A stretch of DNA of 64,000 nucleotides from Streptomyces sp. CB02980. Lineage in GTDB: Bacteria > Actinomycetota > Actinomycetes > Streptomycetales > Streptomycetaceae. A program made the translations under genes and the position numbers. Below are positions 43,213 to 54,500 of the stretch, one piece after another; positions within the stretch are counted from its first letter, which is position 1, and each line of letters opens with the position of its first letter. The notes under the pieces were generated by a model that was given only the letters and a program-made list of their open reading frames with translations, did not search any database and was not told the DNA's origin. The stretch lies in assembly GCF_014451325.2 (NCBI RefSeq), contig NZ_JACSCH020000003.1, forward strand, positions 639,567 through 703,566. Reading direction: 5' to 3'.

Positions 43213-44537
43213 CTGCGGTACGGGTTGAAGCCGTCGTAGTCCAGATACTGCGGCGGCGCCCAGACCTGGCCCGTCGCCCGCGCCGCGTACGTGAGGGCGG
43301 GAGAGGCGACCGCCCGGCGCTGCCACAGATGGTGCAGCAACTCCTGCTCACGGGCCGGGAAGTCGGGTCCGGCCGTGCCGCGCCGGGCCCGGTCCCGCAG
43401 GAACGCCAGGGTCGTCGCGAAGGACTCGTACTCGCCGACGGCCCGCGCGGCCGGCGGCCCGTGCGTACGGGCGGCGAAGGAGCGGGCCAGCTGGCGGGCG
43501 CGCATCGAGGAGAGCGCGAGCGGCTCGGCGGGGGAGAGCCAGCCGGCCGCCGCGTACGCCGGGAGCTCGCCGGATATCGTGCGCAGCTCGCGCTGCCGGC
43601 TCCAGACCGCGAGCCAGGTCAGCAGGCCGAAGGCCGGGACCATGAGCGCCGCGTACACCACGTAGAAGGCCAGGGGGCCGCCGAAGGTGGCCGAGCCGTT
43701 CCACGCGGCGTGCAGGCCCATGGCGAGCAGCAGCCCGGCGAGCGGCAGCAGCACCCGGCGCAGGCGCTTGCCGCGCGGCGCGAGGGCGGCGAAGCCGAAG
43801 CCGATGCCGGTGAGCACGGTGAAGAGCGGATGCGCGAACGGCGACATGACGACCCGGACGAAGAAGGTCGCGGCGGTCACCGAGCCGAGGCCGGTGGAGC
43901 CGAACTCCTGGTCCTCGCCGAAGGCGTTGCCGAGGTAGAGGATGTTCTCGGTGAAGGCGAAGCCGGTCGCGGTGAACCCGGCGATCACGACCCCGTCGAC
44001 GAGCCCGCCGAAGTGCTTCCTGCGGAAGAGGAAGAGCAGCAGGACCGCGGCGGCCTTCGCGGTCTCCTCCACCACGGGCGCGACGACGGTCGCGCCGAGG
44101 GTGTCCGCCGAGGCGGGATCGGCGGTGGCCGTCGCGATCCAGCGGACCGCGAAGGAGTTCGCCAGGATCGCGACGAGCGCGGCGGCGAAGGCGCCCCAGG
44201 CGAACGCGAAGAGCAGGTTCTTCCAGGGACCCGGCTCGACCCGGTCGAGCCAGCGGAACGCCGCCATCAGCAGCGGTACGGGAAGCACGGCGAGGCCCAG
44301 GCCGACGAGGAAGCCCTCGGTGCCGGTCTGCTCGCGGACCAGCCCGAGGATGAACAGCGCGCAGATCGAGAGCACGGTGACGAGGGCGACGGCCCGGACC
44401 AGCCGGCTGCGCCAGAAGTCCCGGCGGGGCCGGTAGCGCCACTGGGACCGGTCGGCGGCGGCCGGGAAGGCCGGCTCCTCGGTGTCCCGGTGGGGGACGG
44501 GAGCGGCGCCGGCTTCGGTGGGGACGGGGAAGGACAC
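43209..44537 (-). CDS. prsW: PrsW-family intramembrane metalloprotease
   Basis: This 442-residue membrane protein is related to PrsW, which cuts anti-sigma factors inside the membrane. The motifs are present: the EExxK motif in VVEETAKAAAVLLLFLFRR, the second glutamate in TGFAFTENILYLGN, and the histidine in MSPFAHPLFTVLTGIGFGFA. About eight membrane segments are followed by a cytoplasmic tail of about 115 residues. I chose the GTG at 44537 (TAGGGT 7 nt upstream suggests a leaderless start); GTG 44561 is an alternative. The TAG stop lies inside the terminal CTAG of the palindromic element, so the C-terminus NPYRS ends exactly at the element boundary. Confidence 0.9.
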   Translation of the reverse strand: MSFPVPTEAGAAPVPHRDTEEPAFPAAADRSQWRYRPRRDFWRSRLVRAVALVTVLSICALFILGLVREQTGTEGFLVGLGLAVLPVPLLMAAFRWLDRVEPGPWKNLLFAFAWGAFAAALVAILANSFAVRWIATATADPASADTLGATVVAPVVEETAKAAAVLLLFLFRRKHFGGLVDGVVIAGFTATGFAFTENILYLGNAFGEDQEFGSTGLGSVTAATFFVRVVMSPFAHPLFTVLTGIGFGFAALAPRGKRLRRVLLPLAGLLLAMGLHAAWNGSATFGGPLAFYVVYAALMVPAFGLLTWLAVWSRQRELRTISGELPAYAAAGWLSPAEPLALSSMRARQLARSFAARTHGPPAARAVGEYESFATTLAFLRDRARRGTAGPDFPAREQELLHHLWQRRAVASPALTYAARATGQVWAPPQYLDYDGFNPYRS

Positions 44538-44616
44538 GTGAGCGACCCTAACGACCCCCACCGACAGCCGGAAAAGGGTTAAGCCCCGGGGGATTCCCCG
44601 GGTCGCCTCCCCGGGG

Positions 44617-45420
44617 TCACTTCCTCCGGAAGAGGAGATCGTTCACGACGTGGCCCTTGTCGAGCCCCTGCCCCTCGAAGCGGGTGAGCGGCCGGAAGTC
44701 GGGCCGGGGCGAGAAACCGCCGTCGGCCTGGGTGTTCTCGAAGTCGGGGTGCGCGGAGAGCACCTCCAGCATCTGCTCGGCGTACGACTCCCAGTCGGTG
44801 GCGCAGTGCAGCACGCCGCCGGGCTTGAGCCGGGTCGCGAGGAGGCTGAGGAACTCGGGCTGGATGAGCCGCCGCTTGTGGTGGCGGGCCTTGGGCCAGG
44901 GGTCCGGGAAGTAGACGCGGCAGCCGTCGAGGGAGTCCTTGTCGATCATCTCGCGGAGCAGGATGATCGCGTCGCCGTTGGCGACCCGGACGTTGGTCAG
45001 GCCGTTCCGGTCGGCGAGGCCGAGGAGATTGCCCTGGCCCGGGGTGTGCACGTCGACGGCGAGGATGCCGGTGCCGGGGTCGGCGGCGGCCATCTGCGCG
45101 GTCGCCTCGCCCATGCCGAAGCCGATCTCGAGGACGACGGGGAGCCCGTCGAACATCTCGCCGAGGTCGAGGACCCGCTTGCCGTCGATGTCGAGACCCC
45201 AGTCGGGCCACCGCTTCAGCAGGGCCTCGGCCTGACCGGCGGTGACGCGACTGCGCCGCGGCTGGAAGCTGCGGATCCGCCGCTCGTGATGAGACCCGGC
45301 GGGATCGGGCAGGGGGCCCTCACCGGCCGCGAACCGCTGACTGCCCCGCTGCGAGACGGGCCGTACGGACTCGGCGGGGTCGGCGACGGGGCGCGCGATG
45401 TTCTCTGGCTGCTCAGACAC
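44617..45420 (-). CDS. trmB: tRNA (guanine-N7-)-methyltransferase
   Basis: TrmB makes m7G46 in tRNA using S-adenosylmethionine. At 267 residues it has an N-terminal extension of about 65 residues. The SAM-binding motif is LEIGFGMGEATAQMA, DVHTPGQGNLLGLADRNGL is the second, and the diagnostic motif is VYFPDPWPKARHHKRRLI. The C-terminal DWESYAEQMLEVL is also typical. ATG 45420. It lies between prsW and lhgO on opposite-facing promoters; its stop is 79 nt from the prsW start on the same strand. Confidence 0.95.
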   Translation of the reverse strand: MSEQPENIARPVADPAESVRPVSQRGSQRFAAGEGPLPDPAGSHHERRIRSFQPRRSRVTAGQAEALLKRWPDWGLDIDGKRVLDLGEMFDGLPVVLEIGFGMGEATAQMAAADPGTGILAVDVHTPGQGNLLGLADRNGLTNVRVANGDAIILLREMIDKDSLDGCRVYFPDPWPKARHHKRRLIQPEFLSLLATRLKPGGVLHCATDWESYAEQMLEVLSAHPDFENTQADGGFSPRPDFRPLTRFEGQGLDKGHVVNDLLFRRK

Positions 45421-45466
45421 AATGCCCCGATTCTACGGCGAACCCCGCCGCCCACCCGGCGGTGGG

Positions 45467-46651
45467 CTACAGCCGCGCCAGCGCCCTCCCCGCCACCTCG
45501 CGTCCGATCGGCAGCGACGCCGTCGCCGCGGGCGAAGGCGCGTTCAGGACGTGGACCGTCCGTGGTGCCTCCCGGATCAGGAAGTCGTCGACCAGCGTCC
45601 CGTCCCGCAGCACCGCCTGCGCCCGCACCCCCGCGTCCGCCCGCCGCAGGTCCGACTCCGACACCACCGGCAGCAGCCGCCGCACCGCCTCCGTGAACGC
45701 CCGCTTCGACACCGACCGCCGCAGCTCACCCGCCCCGTACCGCCAGTGCGCCCGGGCGATCGCCCACGAGCCGGGCCACGCGAGCGTGCCGGCCAGCTCG
45801 CGCGGGCGGACGACGGACCAGCCGTACCCCTCCCGGGCGAGCGCCGGGACCGCGTTCGGCCCGATGTGGACGCCGCCGTCGATCCCCCGCGTCAGATGCA
45901 CCCCGAGGAACGGGAAGGCCGGGTCCGGCACCGGATAGACGAGACCCCGCACGAGCGAGGGGTCCCGGAGCTCGTAGTACTCCCCCCGGAAGGGCACGAT
46001 CCGCATGCCCGGGTCGTCGCCCGCGAGCCGCGCGATCCGGTCGCAGTGCAGCCCCGCGCAGTTGACCAGGACCCGCGCCCGCACCACCCGGCCGTCCGCC
46101 GTCCGCACGGCGACCCCCCAGGGCCGCCGGTCGATGACGGTGACCTCCGCCCCGTACAGGATCCGGGCCCGGGAGGACTCGGCGAGCCGCCGGGACACCG
46201 CCCCGTAGTCGCAGATGCCGGTCGTGCCGACGTGGATCGCGGCCAGGCCCCGCACCCGCGGCTCGTACTCGCTGATCTGGGCGGGGCCGAGCTCGCGCAC
46301 CGGGATGCCGTTCTCCCTGCCGCGCTGCACGAGCGCGTGCAGCCGGGGCAGCTCCTCGCGCGCGGTGGCGACGACGAGCTTGCCCGTCACCTCGTGCGGA
46401 ATGCCCCACTCCGCGCAGAACTTGACCATTTCGGCCGCGCCCTCGACCGCGAACCGGGCCTTGAGCGACCCCGGCCGGTAGTAGATCCCGCTGTGGATCA
46501 CCCCGCTGTTGCGCCCGGTCTGGTGGCTCGCGAGCGCGTGCTCCTTCTCCAGGACCGTGACCCGGGTGCCGGGAGCGGCGCGCGTCAGGGCGTACGCCGT
46601 CGACAGACCGACGATCCCGCCGCCGATCACCAGCACGTCACAGTCAAACAC
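45467..46651 (-). CDS. lhgO: L-2-hydroxyglutarate oxidase
   Basis: This 394-residue FAD-dependent oxidase oxidises L-2-hydroxyglutarate to 2-oxoglutarate. It belongs to the DAO fold family. The dinucleotide-binding motif is VLVIGGGIVGLSTAYAL, followed by SHQTGRNSGVIHSGIYYRPGSLKARFAVEG, the LhgO signature. FRGEYYEL, FPFLGVHLTRGIDGGVHIGPNAV and the C-terminal HVLNAPSPAATASLPIG are also conserved. I chose the GTG at 46651 because GGGAGG lies 8 nt upstream; the longer frame from 46765 adds residues unlike the family. Confidence 0.93.
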   Translation of the reverse strand: MFDCDVLVIGGGIVGLSTAYALTRAAPGTRVTVLEKEHALASHQTGRNSGVIHSGIYYRPGSLKARFAVEGAAEMVKFCAEWGIPHEVTGKLVVATAREELPRLHALVQRGRENGIPVRELGPAQISEYEPRVRGLAAIHVGTTGICDYGAVSRRLAESSRARILYGAEVTVIDRRPWGVAVRTADGRVVRARVLVNCAGLHCDRIARLAGDDPGMRIVPFRGEYYELRDPSLVRGLVYPVPDPAFPFLGVHLTRGIDGGVHIGPNAVPALAREGYGWSVVRPRELAGTLAWPGSWAIARAHWRYGAGELRRSVSKRAFTEAVRRLLPVVSESDLRRADAGVRAQAVLRDGTLVDDFLIREAPRTVHVLNAPSPAATASLPIGREVAGRALARL

Positions 46652-46849
46652 CAGCGCCACCTCCCACCCCCGATAGTGCACTGGCCCACTGACAATCCCG
46701 TGAAACCTCGCGCGACGGCACGAGACGCAGGTCACGCCGACGCGGGTCGCGCACGGGCATGTCACGCCGACGAGGGTCGTGCCGGCGCGGGTCGTGCCGG
46801 CTCACGTCACGCCCCTCGCGGCGGGGGCGACGAGCGGCGCCCCCGCCCC

Positions 46850-48325
46850 TCACGCCGGTGTGACGAGCAGCGGCCTGGCCCGCTCCCGCAGCTCCATGAC
46901 CCGGGGCTCGTCCCCGTACGGTTCGAGCCGGTGCAGCAGATCCCGTACGTACTCCGTCGTCCGCGCCGACGAGATCCGCCCCGCCACCTCCACCGCGCGC
47001 GTGCCCGCCGCGCAGGCCGCGTCCAGATTGCCCGACTCCAGCTCGGCGACGGCGGAGACCACCAGCCGCAGCCCGTGCGAGCGGACGAACTCCTCCGTCG
47101 GCCGCGAGAGCGCCTGCTCGGTGAAGCGGCGCACCTCGCGCGGCGCCTTCAGGTCGCTGTAGCACTCGGCGGCGTCGGCGCAGAACCGGTCGTACGAGTA
47201 GAAGCCCAGCCAGGTCGGGTCGCCGTCGCCCTCGCGGGAGCGCTCCAGCCAGCCCTCGGCGGACTTGAGCGCGGCCGCCGCGGCGACCCCGTCACCGGCC
47301 TTCGCGTGCGCGCGTGCCTCGACGAGCCGGAAGAAGGACATGGTGCGGGCGGTGGCAAGACCCCGGTTCCGCTCGAGCGCGGCCTGGGCGAGGTCGACGC
47401 CCTCGTCGGCGAAGCCCCGGTAGGTGGCCTGGAGGGACATCGAGGCGAGGACGTAGCCGCCGAGGGGTACGTCGGCGGCGGCGCGGGCGAGCCGCAGCGC
47501 CTGGATGTAGTAGCGCTGGGCGGCCTCCTGCTGCCCGGTGTCGAAGGCCATCCAGCCGGCGAGCCGGGTGAGCTCGGCGGTCGCGCCGAACAGGGCCCGG
47601 CCGACCTCGTCGGAGTACGAGGCGAGCAGCAGCGGGGCCGCGTCCACGCGTAAGCACTCGGGGACCATGGACGAACGCCAGTCCCCGCCGCCGTACTTGG
47701 AGTCCCAGCGGCGTGCGTCCTCGGCGGCCTCGCGGAGCTTGGCGACGTCGCTGTGCCCCACGCGCACGTACTCGGTGGCGGCCGGGGCGGTCGCCGCGCC
47801 GCCCGTGGCGCCCCCGCCCGTGTTCCCGGCCCCCGGCGGGCGCGGTGCCTCGCGCTCCACCGACGGGTCGGCCGGGGTTATCAGCCAGCGGGACGCGGGC
47901 GTCGCGTACGCGCTCACCGCGAAGGAGCCGGCGAGCGACTGCCAGATCCCGCCACCGCCGGCCCGCCGCCCGGCGAGATCCAGCCGGTACAGGTCGGTCG
48001 CGGAGCGCACCGCCTCGCCCACGTCACGCGGGAAGGCGAGGCCCACCTCGGGCGCGGGGTCGGCGTCGGCGAGCCCGATCTCGTGCAGCGGCACGGGCCG
48101 GCCGAGCTTCTGCCCGATCGCGGCGGCGATCAGATGCGGCGCGGCGCCCTGCGGCACCATGCCCTTCGACACCCACCGGGCGACCGAGGTCTTGTCGTAT
48201 CGAAGCGTCAGGCCCCGTTGCGCACCGAGGTCGTTGACGCGCCGGGCCAGCCCGGCGTTGCTGATTCCCGCGAGGGCGAGAACCGTGCCGAGCTTTTCGT
48301 TCGGCCCGCGTTGCTCCCTGGACAT
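46850..48325 (-). CDS. NsdA-like XRE/TPR regulatory protein (sporulation-associated)
   Basis: This 491-residue protein has an N-terminal helix-turn-helix-like segment ([49 protein letters not shown]). The large helical C-terminal region is TPR-like ([46 protein letters not shown]). This is the architecture of NsdA and related Streptomyces proteins that restrain sporulation and antibiotic production. A Pro/Gly/Ala linker sits at about residues 165-190. ATG 48325 with GAGGGGTGG upstream. It diverges from the asparagine-synthase-like gene at 48896. Confidence 0.82.
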   Translation of the reverse strand: MSREQRGPNEKLGTVLALAGISNAGLARRVNDLGAQRGLTLRYDKTSVARWVSKGMVPQGAAPHLIAAAIGQKLGRPVPLHEIGLADADPAPEVGLAFPRDVGEAVRSATDLYRLDLAGRRAGGGGIWQSLAGSFAVSAYATPASRWLITPADPSVEREAPRPPGAGNTGGGATGGAATAPAATEYVRVGHSDVAKLREAAEDARRWDSKYGGGDWRSSMVPECLRVDAAPLLLASYSDEVGRALFGATAELTRLAGWMAFDTGQQEAAQRYYIQALRLARAAADVPLGGYVLASMSLQATYRGFADEGVDLAQAALERNRGLATARTMSFFRLVEARAHAKAGDGVAAAAALKSAEGWLERSREGDGDPTWLGFYSYDRFCADAAECYSDLKAPREVRRFTEQALSRPTEEFVRSHGLRLVVSAVAELESGNLDAACAAGTRAVEVAGRISSARTTEYVRDLLHRLEPYGDEPRVMELRERARPLLVTPA

Positions 48326-48895
48326 GACGCCACCCCTCGACAACCCAGACGGCCGCCACGACGCCGGGCATAGGCGTGCGGCATTCGTAAACACAGCGTA
48401 GTTCGCCGCATCCCTACCGTTAAGGGGCGGTGTTCCGTATGGCGAGATTGTTGTGTGAAAGGCCGACAGCCGGGCCCGGCGGACCGGCTCGTGCTCCCGC
48501 CGTGTGGCCGTGCGCCCGGCCGTGCGCTCTCTCGGCGTGGCCGGGGGAGCGCTTCCATGAGTAGCGCGTGGGTCGGCCCGCTCGGCCGGGAAAGTGTCCC
48601 GGACCAGTGGGCTGGGGGATACCGCCGCCCCATTCCCCGCGGGCGGCGGACGGCGCCGGGAGGCGGGAGCGCCTCCCGGGCTGCCGGTGGCCGGTGTGAA
48701 GCGGTGTGCGTGGGCAGGTGCCCCGGACGCTTCCACGACCACCCGGCGAGGGGCGATATTTGGCCGAATGACGCCGGTGTTCAACTGGCCCATGCCAGGG
48801 GCGCATTCGGCTTTCACGCGCGTGCACCCGGACTCCGCCCCGTGCGCCGTTGTCGTGGCAGCATGTCTCCCACCGAAACGGATGTGGAGGCGCCG
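48326..48895. promoter_or_regulatory. Divergent promoter region between the NsdA-like and asparagine-synthase-like genes
   Basis: This 570-bp region holds open frames on both strands but none with a ribosome-binding site and family match. It is slightly AT-richer near 48390-48460, where promoters for the NsdA-like gene are likely. No repeat or RNA motif is recognised. Confidence 0.4.
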
Positions 48896-51289
48896 ATGCG
48901 ATGGCTGGTGGGCTGGAGCAGTGTCGCCGCGGGCTTCGCAACGACGGCCGGGGCCCGGGCGGGCTCGGTGAGCGGCTCGTACGGCGGCGGATACGGCTCC
49001 GGCTCAGGCGCCGGGTACGTCTCGGGCTCGGGCTCGAGCGCCGGCTACGGTTCGGGCTCAGGCCCCGGCTACGGCTCCGGCTCAGGCGCCGGGTACGTCT
49101 CGGGCTCGGGCTCGAGCGCCGGCTACGGTTCGGGCTCAGGCCCCGGCTACGGCTCCGGCTCAGGCGCCGGGTACGTCTCGGGCTCGGGCTCGAACGCCGG
49201 CTACGGTTCGGGCTCAGGCCCCGGCTACGGCTCCGGCCACGCGGCCGCCACCGAGGGGCGCACGGTGCAACCGGTCGGCGCACAACTCCTCTGGGGCGAC
49301 CCCGATCCGCTGTGGGCGGTCGGCGACTGGCGTCCCGACGAGGTGCGGGTCGTGGCCGTCGACGACCACACCCGTCTCGCCGTCCTCGGCTGTTGCGCCG
49401 CGAGCGACGAGGAACTGCGGATCGGCCTGCTCACCGCGCGCGGGGGCGCGTTGCGGCATCTCACGGCCTGGCCCGGCAGCTACACCGCGGTCGTCAAGGC
49501 CGGCCGCCGGGTCACCGTCACCGGTGATCTCGCGGGCGCCCGGCCCGTGTTCCACACCCCGTGGGCCGGCGGCACCGCCTTCGCCACCGCCGCCCTTCCG
49601 CTCGCCGACCTGGTCGAGGCCCAGCTCGACATCGGCCATCTCGCGGCGCTCCTCGCCTGCCCCGAGACCCCGGAGGCGCTGCGCGACTCCACCCCGTACG
49701 AGGGGGTCAGGCGGGTGCCGCCGGGTCACGCGCTGATCCTGCGGGAGGGCTCGCGCGAGATCACCGGGTACGAGCAGGTCGCCTCGCTCGCGGTCGCGGC
49801 GGCCGAGGCCGATCCCCGGCAGGCCGTCGAGGGGGTCAGGGACGCCCTGATCGAAGCCGTACGAGCGCGGCTCACCGCCCCGCGGCACGCGCCCGAGTCC
49901 CCGCTGCCCGACCCGGGCCCGGTGCCCGGCATGGGCCCGGCCGACCGGCGCGCGGCCCGGGGCGCGGGCCCGGCGCCCGGCATCGGCGCCGACCTGTCGG
50001 GCGGCAGCGCCTCCGGCACGCTCGCGCTGCTCGCGGCGGGCCTCCCCGGGGTGCCGGGCACGATCACCGGGCAGGGCACGGGCGCGGGGGAGCGGCTGCT
50101 CGCCGTCACCTTCAACGACCTGGCCACGCGCGCGGGTTCGGACCGGGAGGACGAGCTGAAGCGGGCGGGGGCGATCGCGGCCGACCCGCGGCTGCATCAC
50201 GTGGTCGTCGCGGGCGGCGAGGAGGCGCTCCCGTACGCCGCGCTGGACGGGCCGCTCACGGACGAGCCGGGGCCCTCCCTCGTGACGGCCGAACGGCACC
50301 GGAGACGGCTCGCGGGCGGCAGCGCCGACCACTTCACCGGCATGGGCGCCAAGCAGGTCCTGGACGCGCACCCGGCGCGCCTCGCGGACCTCCTGATGGA
50401 CCGCAGACGCCGCTCGCTGGTGCGTCCGGTGACGGCGCTCGCGAAGGCCTCGGGGCCGTCGGCGGGCTCGTTCCTGGTGCCGCTGACGGTGTACCGGGCG
50501 GCGCGGAGGCTGGCCCGTACCCCGTACCGGACGGGCCTGGAGGCGGCCGCCCAGCGGGTCCTCGAGGCGAACCGTACGGCTCCGGACGGCTTCGGCCCCC
50601 TGGAGGCGTCCCTCTCGGCGCTCACCTGGTCCCGTCCGGGGCCCGCGGCGCGGTGGCTGACGGGGGAGGCACTGGCTGAAGTATCGGTTCGCCTGAACCG
50701 GGCGGCGACACTGCCGACCTCCGTCCAGCGCCCGGGCGAAGCACGCGCGCGTGCCGCGCTCGTGCGTGCGGCGGCCGACCACCGGGTCCTGGAACAGGCC
50801 GCGGAGATCCGCGGCCAGCGCCTGCACGCCCCCTTCCTCGACAACCAGGTCGTCCGGGCCTGCCGCGCCCTCCCGGAATCGCTCCGGGTCCAGCCGGACG
50901 CCCGCGCGGGCGTTCTGCGCACGGTCCTGTCCGGCGCCGGCATCCACGACCTCCCCCCGGGCTGGGGCGCCCCCCACCCCGCGGTCCCGGCCGGCGCCAC
51001 GCGCGCGGGCCTGCGCGCGGCGCTCCCCCACCTGATCGCCCTCTTCGACGCCCCGCTGCTCGCCGACGCGGGCCTGATCGAGGCCCGCGTGGTCCGCGAG
51101 GCCCTCCGCACGGCGGCCGACGGCGCCCCCGTCCCGCTCGACGGCCTCGCCGACCTCGTCTCCACCGAACTCTGGCTCCGCCGCCTCATGTCCCGCCGGG
51201 GCTCCTGCTGGACCAACACCACAGAACCCCGCGCCCACCGCGCGGTCCAGGGCCCCCTGATCCCGGCGACGAGGTCCCTCCCGGCGTGA
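48896..51289 (+). CDS. Asparagine synthase-like protein with Gly-Ser-Tyr repeats and a degenerate ATP loop
   Basis: This 797-residue protein is related to class B asparagine synthases and lasso-peptide-type cyclases. After nine normal residues (MRWLVGWSS) an about 80-residue insertion of GYGSGSG-type repeats follows. The amidotransferase-like domain then continues ([20 protein letters not shown]), without the Cys2 nucleophile of true glutaminases. The synthetase domain has [18 protein letters not shown] in place of the SGGxDS pyrophosphate loop and ends [13 protein letters not shown]. It may be a ligase or a catalytically altered relative. GGAGG precedes the ATG at 48896. The gene order (between NsdA-like and AfsR-like genes) appears conserved in Streptomyces. 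Confidence 0.82.
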   Translation: MRWLVGWSSVAAGFATTAGARAGSVSGSYGGGYGSGSGAGYVSGSGSSAGYGSGSGPGYGSGSGAGYVSGSGSSAGYGSGSGPGYGSGSGAGYVSGSGSNAGYGSGSGPGYGSGHAAATEGRTVQPVGAQLLWGDPDPLWAVGDWRPDEVRVVAVDDHTRLAVLGCCAASDEELRIGLLTARGGALRHLTAWPGSYTAVVKAGRRVTVTGDLAGARPVFHTPWAGGTAFATAALPLADLVEAQLDIGHLAALLACPETPEALRDSTPYEGVRRVPPGHALILREGSREITGYEQVASLAVAAAEADPRQAVEGVRDALIEAVRARLTAPRHAPESPLPDPGPVPGMGPADRRAARGAGPAPGIGADLSGGSASGTLALLAAGLPGVPGTITGQGTGAGERLLAVTFNDLATRAGSDREDELKRAGAIAADPRLHHVVVAGGEEALPYAALDGPLTDEPGPSLVTAERHRRRLAGGSADHFTGMGAKQVLDAHPARLADLLMDRRRRSLVRPVTALAKASGPSAGSFLVPLTVYRAARRLARTPYRTGLEAAAQRVLEANRTAPDGFGPLEASLSALTWSRPGPAARWLTGEALAEVSVRLNRAATLPTSVQRPGEARARAALVRAAADHRVLEQAAEIRGQRLHAPFLDNQVVRACRALPESLRVQPDARAGVLRTVLSGAGIHDLPPGWGAPHPAVPAGATRAGLRAALPHLIALFDAPLLADAGLIEARVVREALRTAADGAPVPLDGLADLVSTELWLRRLMSRRGSCWTNTTEPRAHRAVQGPLIPATRSLPA
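48994..49235 (+). repeat. Three 78-bp in-frame repeats in the asparagine-synthase-like gene
   Basis: The unit encodes 26 residues ([18 protein letters not shown] followed by GYGSGSGP). Copies 1 and 2 are identical at the protein level and nearly so at the DNA level; copy 3 differs by one Ser-to-Asn change. The near identity points to recent expansion. Confidence 0.9.
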
Positions 51290-51314
51290 AACCCTGACCG
51301 GGAGAGGAGTCGCC

Positions 51315-51530
51315 ATGATCCGGGCCTACGCGCGCGGGGGCATCCCCCTCTACCTGCTGATCGACCGCGAGGCGGGTGAAGCCGTCGTGGGCTCCGAACC
51401 CTCCGGCGACGACTTCGGCCACAAGTCCGTCCACAAGCTGGGGACAGTCGTCGCGCTACCTCACCCCCTCGGCTTCGCCCTGGACACCTCGGCCTTCCGA
51501 CGGCCGGACCCCGAGGGCGCGCCAGGGTAA
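51315..51530 (+). pseudogene. Remnant of a Uma2-family (DUF820) endonuclease
   Basis: The 71 residues match only the C-terminal part of Uma2 proteins (YARGGIPLYLLIDREAGEAVVGSEPSGDDFG then VALPHPLGFALDTSAF). Full-length members have about 190 residues with an upstream PD-(D/E)XK core, which is missing here. GGGAGAGGAG before the ATG might still allow translation. It is most likely a decayed fragment. Confidence 0.65.
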
Positions 51531-51571
51531 ACCCCGAGGCGCACGCAACGGCCACCGGACACAATGAGCCG

Positions 51572-54500
51572 GTGCGGTATCTCATCCTCGGCACCACCGA
51601 GGCCCTCGACCCCCTCGGCCGCCGCCTCCCCGTCGGCGGCGCCCGGCTGCGGGCGCTGCTCGCCGCGCTCGCGCTGCGCGGCGGACGCGCCGCGTCCGTC
51701 ACCGAGCTCGCCGACGACGTGTACGGGGACTCCCCGCCGCAGGACGCCCCCGCCGCCCTCCAGGCCCTCGTCGGCCGCCTCCGGCGGATCATCGGCAGCG
51801 ACGCCGTCGCCTCCACCCCCGGCCCCGGCTACCGGCTCGTCGCCGCCCCCGAGGACATCGACCTGTACGTCTTCGAGCGCCACGTCCAGGACGCGGCCGC
51901 CCACCTCGACGCCGGCGAACCGGAGAAGGCCGCGGCCCTGCTCCGCCCGGCCCTCGGCCTCTTCCGGGGGCCCGCCCTCGCCGACCTGTCCGACCCGGCA
52001 GGCGTCCGCCCCGAGGCCCAGCGGCTCGCGGCGCTGCGGCAGCGCGTCGAGGCCGATCTGCGCAGGGGCGCCACCGACGGACTCGTACCGGAGCTGACCG
52101 GACTCACCACCACGTACCCGTACGACGAGGCCTTCCACGCCCAGCTCATCCGCGCCCTGCGGGCCGAGGGCCGGCACGCCGACGCCCTCGCCGCCTTCGA
52201 GTCGGCCCGCCGTACCCTCGCGGACGCCCTCGGCGCCGACCCCGGCCCCGAACTCGCCGCCCTCCACCGGGAGCTCCTCGCGGGTCCGCCCCCGATCCCT
52301 GCCCCGACGTCTGCGCGTACGGGCACCCCGTGGGGGCCGCCGAGCGCTGCCGGCCCGCGGCCGACATCACCGCCGGACCACGCGCGTCCCCCGACGCCCC
52401 CGGCCACCTCCACCCCCACCCCCGGCAACATTCGCCCCCGCCTCACCTCCTTCGTCGGCCGGGAGCCCGAGCTGGCCGCGATCCACGCCGATCTGGACCG
52501 CTTCCGCCTCGTCACGCTCACCGGCCCCGGCGGCTCCGGCAAGACCCGGCTCGCCGAGGAGGCCGCCCTGAGGGTCTTCGCCCCGGCCGACACCCTCGGC
52601 ATTCCCGACACCCTCGGCACTCCCGACACCCCCGACACCCCCGACCCCCTCGCCCCCTCCGCCTGGATCGCCGAACTCGCCCCGCTCGACGACCCCGAGG
52701 CCGTCCCCGGCGCCGTCCTCTCCGCGCTCCGGCTGCGCGAGGTCAACCTGATCACCCGGGAGGGCGTGACCCTCCAGGACGACCCCACGGCCCATCTCGT
52801 CGAGCACCTCGCCCGCCGCCCCTTCCTCCTCGTCCTCGACAACTGCGAGCACGTGATCGACGCGGCCGCCGCCCTCGCCGAGACCCTCCTCACCGACTGC
52901 CCGCAGCTCCGCATCCTCGCCACGAGCCGCGAACCCCTCGGCGTCCCGGGGGAGTCGGTCCGCCCCCTCGAACCCCTGCCGCCGGACCCCGCGCACCGCC
53001 TCTTCGCCGAGCGCGCCCGCGCCGTACGCCCCGATGTCGACCTCACCCGGGACGGCGGCGCCGCCGTCGACGAGATCTGCCGCCGCCTCGACGGCCTGCC
53101 CCTCGCCATCGAACTGGCCGCCGCCCGTCTCCGGCTGCTCACCCCGCGCCAGATCGCCGACCGCCTCGACGACCGCTTCCGTCTCCTCACCTCCGGCTCC
53201 CGCACGGTCCTGCCCCGCCAGCAGACGCTCCGCGCGGTCGTCGACTGGTCCTGGGACCTGCTCGATCCCGAGGAGCGCACCCTGCTCCGCCAGGTGTCGG
53301 TCTTCGCGGGCGGCTGGGACCTCGCCGCCGCGGAGGCCCTCTCCCCGCGCGCGGCGGACCCGCTCGGAGCCCTGGTCGACAAGTCCCTCGTCGTCGCCAC
53401 CCCCACCGAGGGCGGCGAGATGCGCTACCGGCTCCTGGAGACCATCCACGAGTACGCGGTCGAGCGCGCCGCCGAGACCCCGGCGGTCCTCGCCGCCGCC
53501 GAGGCCGCCCACACCGCCCACTTCGCGGCCCTCGCCGAGACCGCCGAGCCGAAACTCCGCTCGGCCGAGCAGCTCCCGTGGATCGAGCGGATCGAGCGCG
53601 ATCTGGACAACATCCGCGCCGCCCTGCACCGCACCGTCGTCACCTCACCCGACGAGGCCGCCGCCCACCGCCTGATCTTCGCCATGGGCTGGTTCTGGTG
53701 GCTGCGCAACTACCGTCCCGAAGGCCTGACCTGGGTCGTTCGCGCGGTCGCGCTCGGCGACGACCCGGCCGACCCCGACGACCCCCGCTACTGGCCCCGG
53801 ATGCGGCTGCGCATGCTGCAGTTCTTCCTGGAGGTGGAGAGCCGCACGCTGCGGGACTTCGAGGAACCGGAGGCGCTCGCGCTCGCCCGCCGTGTGCGCT
53901 CGGCGTTCGGCGAGCCGCCCGGCCCCGAGGGCGCCCGGTTCCCCGGCCTGCTCTGGCCGTTCACCGCGTACCTCACCGAGGAACCGGCCGTGGTCCGCGC
54001 CCTCCTCGACGAGGCCGTCGCCAACTGCCGCCGCCACGGCGGCGACTGGGAGGTCGGCGTCAGCCTCATGTTCCGTACGCACATGGTCGTCGACATGCCC
54101 GGCGGCATGCCCGGCATCGACGACGACCTGGCCGAGCTCCGCGACCTCGCCCGGAGCGTCGGCGACCGCTGGATGGGTGCCCAGATCGCGAGCGCGGTGG
54201 GCGAGGCCAATATGCTGCGCGGCCGCACCGAGGAGGCCGGGGAGGCGTACGAGGAGGCCCTCCGGCTGGCCCGTGAGGTCGGCGCACACGCCGAGTCCCC
54301 GTTCCTCCTCGCCCGCCTGGCCGAACTCGCCTATCACACGGGGGACATGGAGGCCGCGGAGAAGGGGCTCGACGAGGCCGCCCGGGAGGCGGAGCGCTAC
54401 CTCGTGCGGGACACCGGCGTGTTCGTCTGCTTCCTGCGGGCCGGCGTTGCCCTGTACCGCGGCGAGGTCGCGGAGGCCCGCGCCCAGCTGGAGGAGGCGG

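Noticed and set aside
48455..48895. N-terminal extension of the asparagine-synthase-like protein
   Set aside because: The added residues are low in similarity to anything known, and the ATG at 48896 has a good ribosome-binding site and the family N-terminus.
49000..52000. Lasso peptide cluster around the asparagine-synthase-like gene
   Set aside because: No precursor peptide, leader peptidase or RRE-like gene is seen nearby; the gene stands between regulators.
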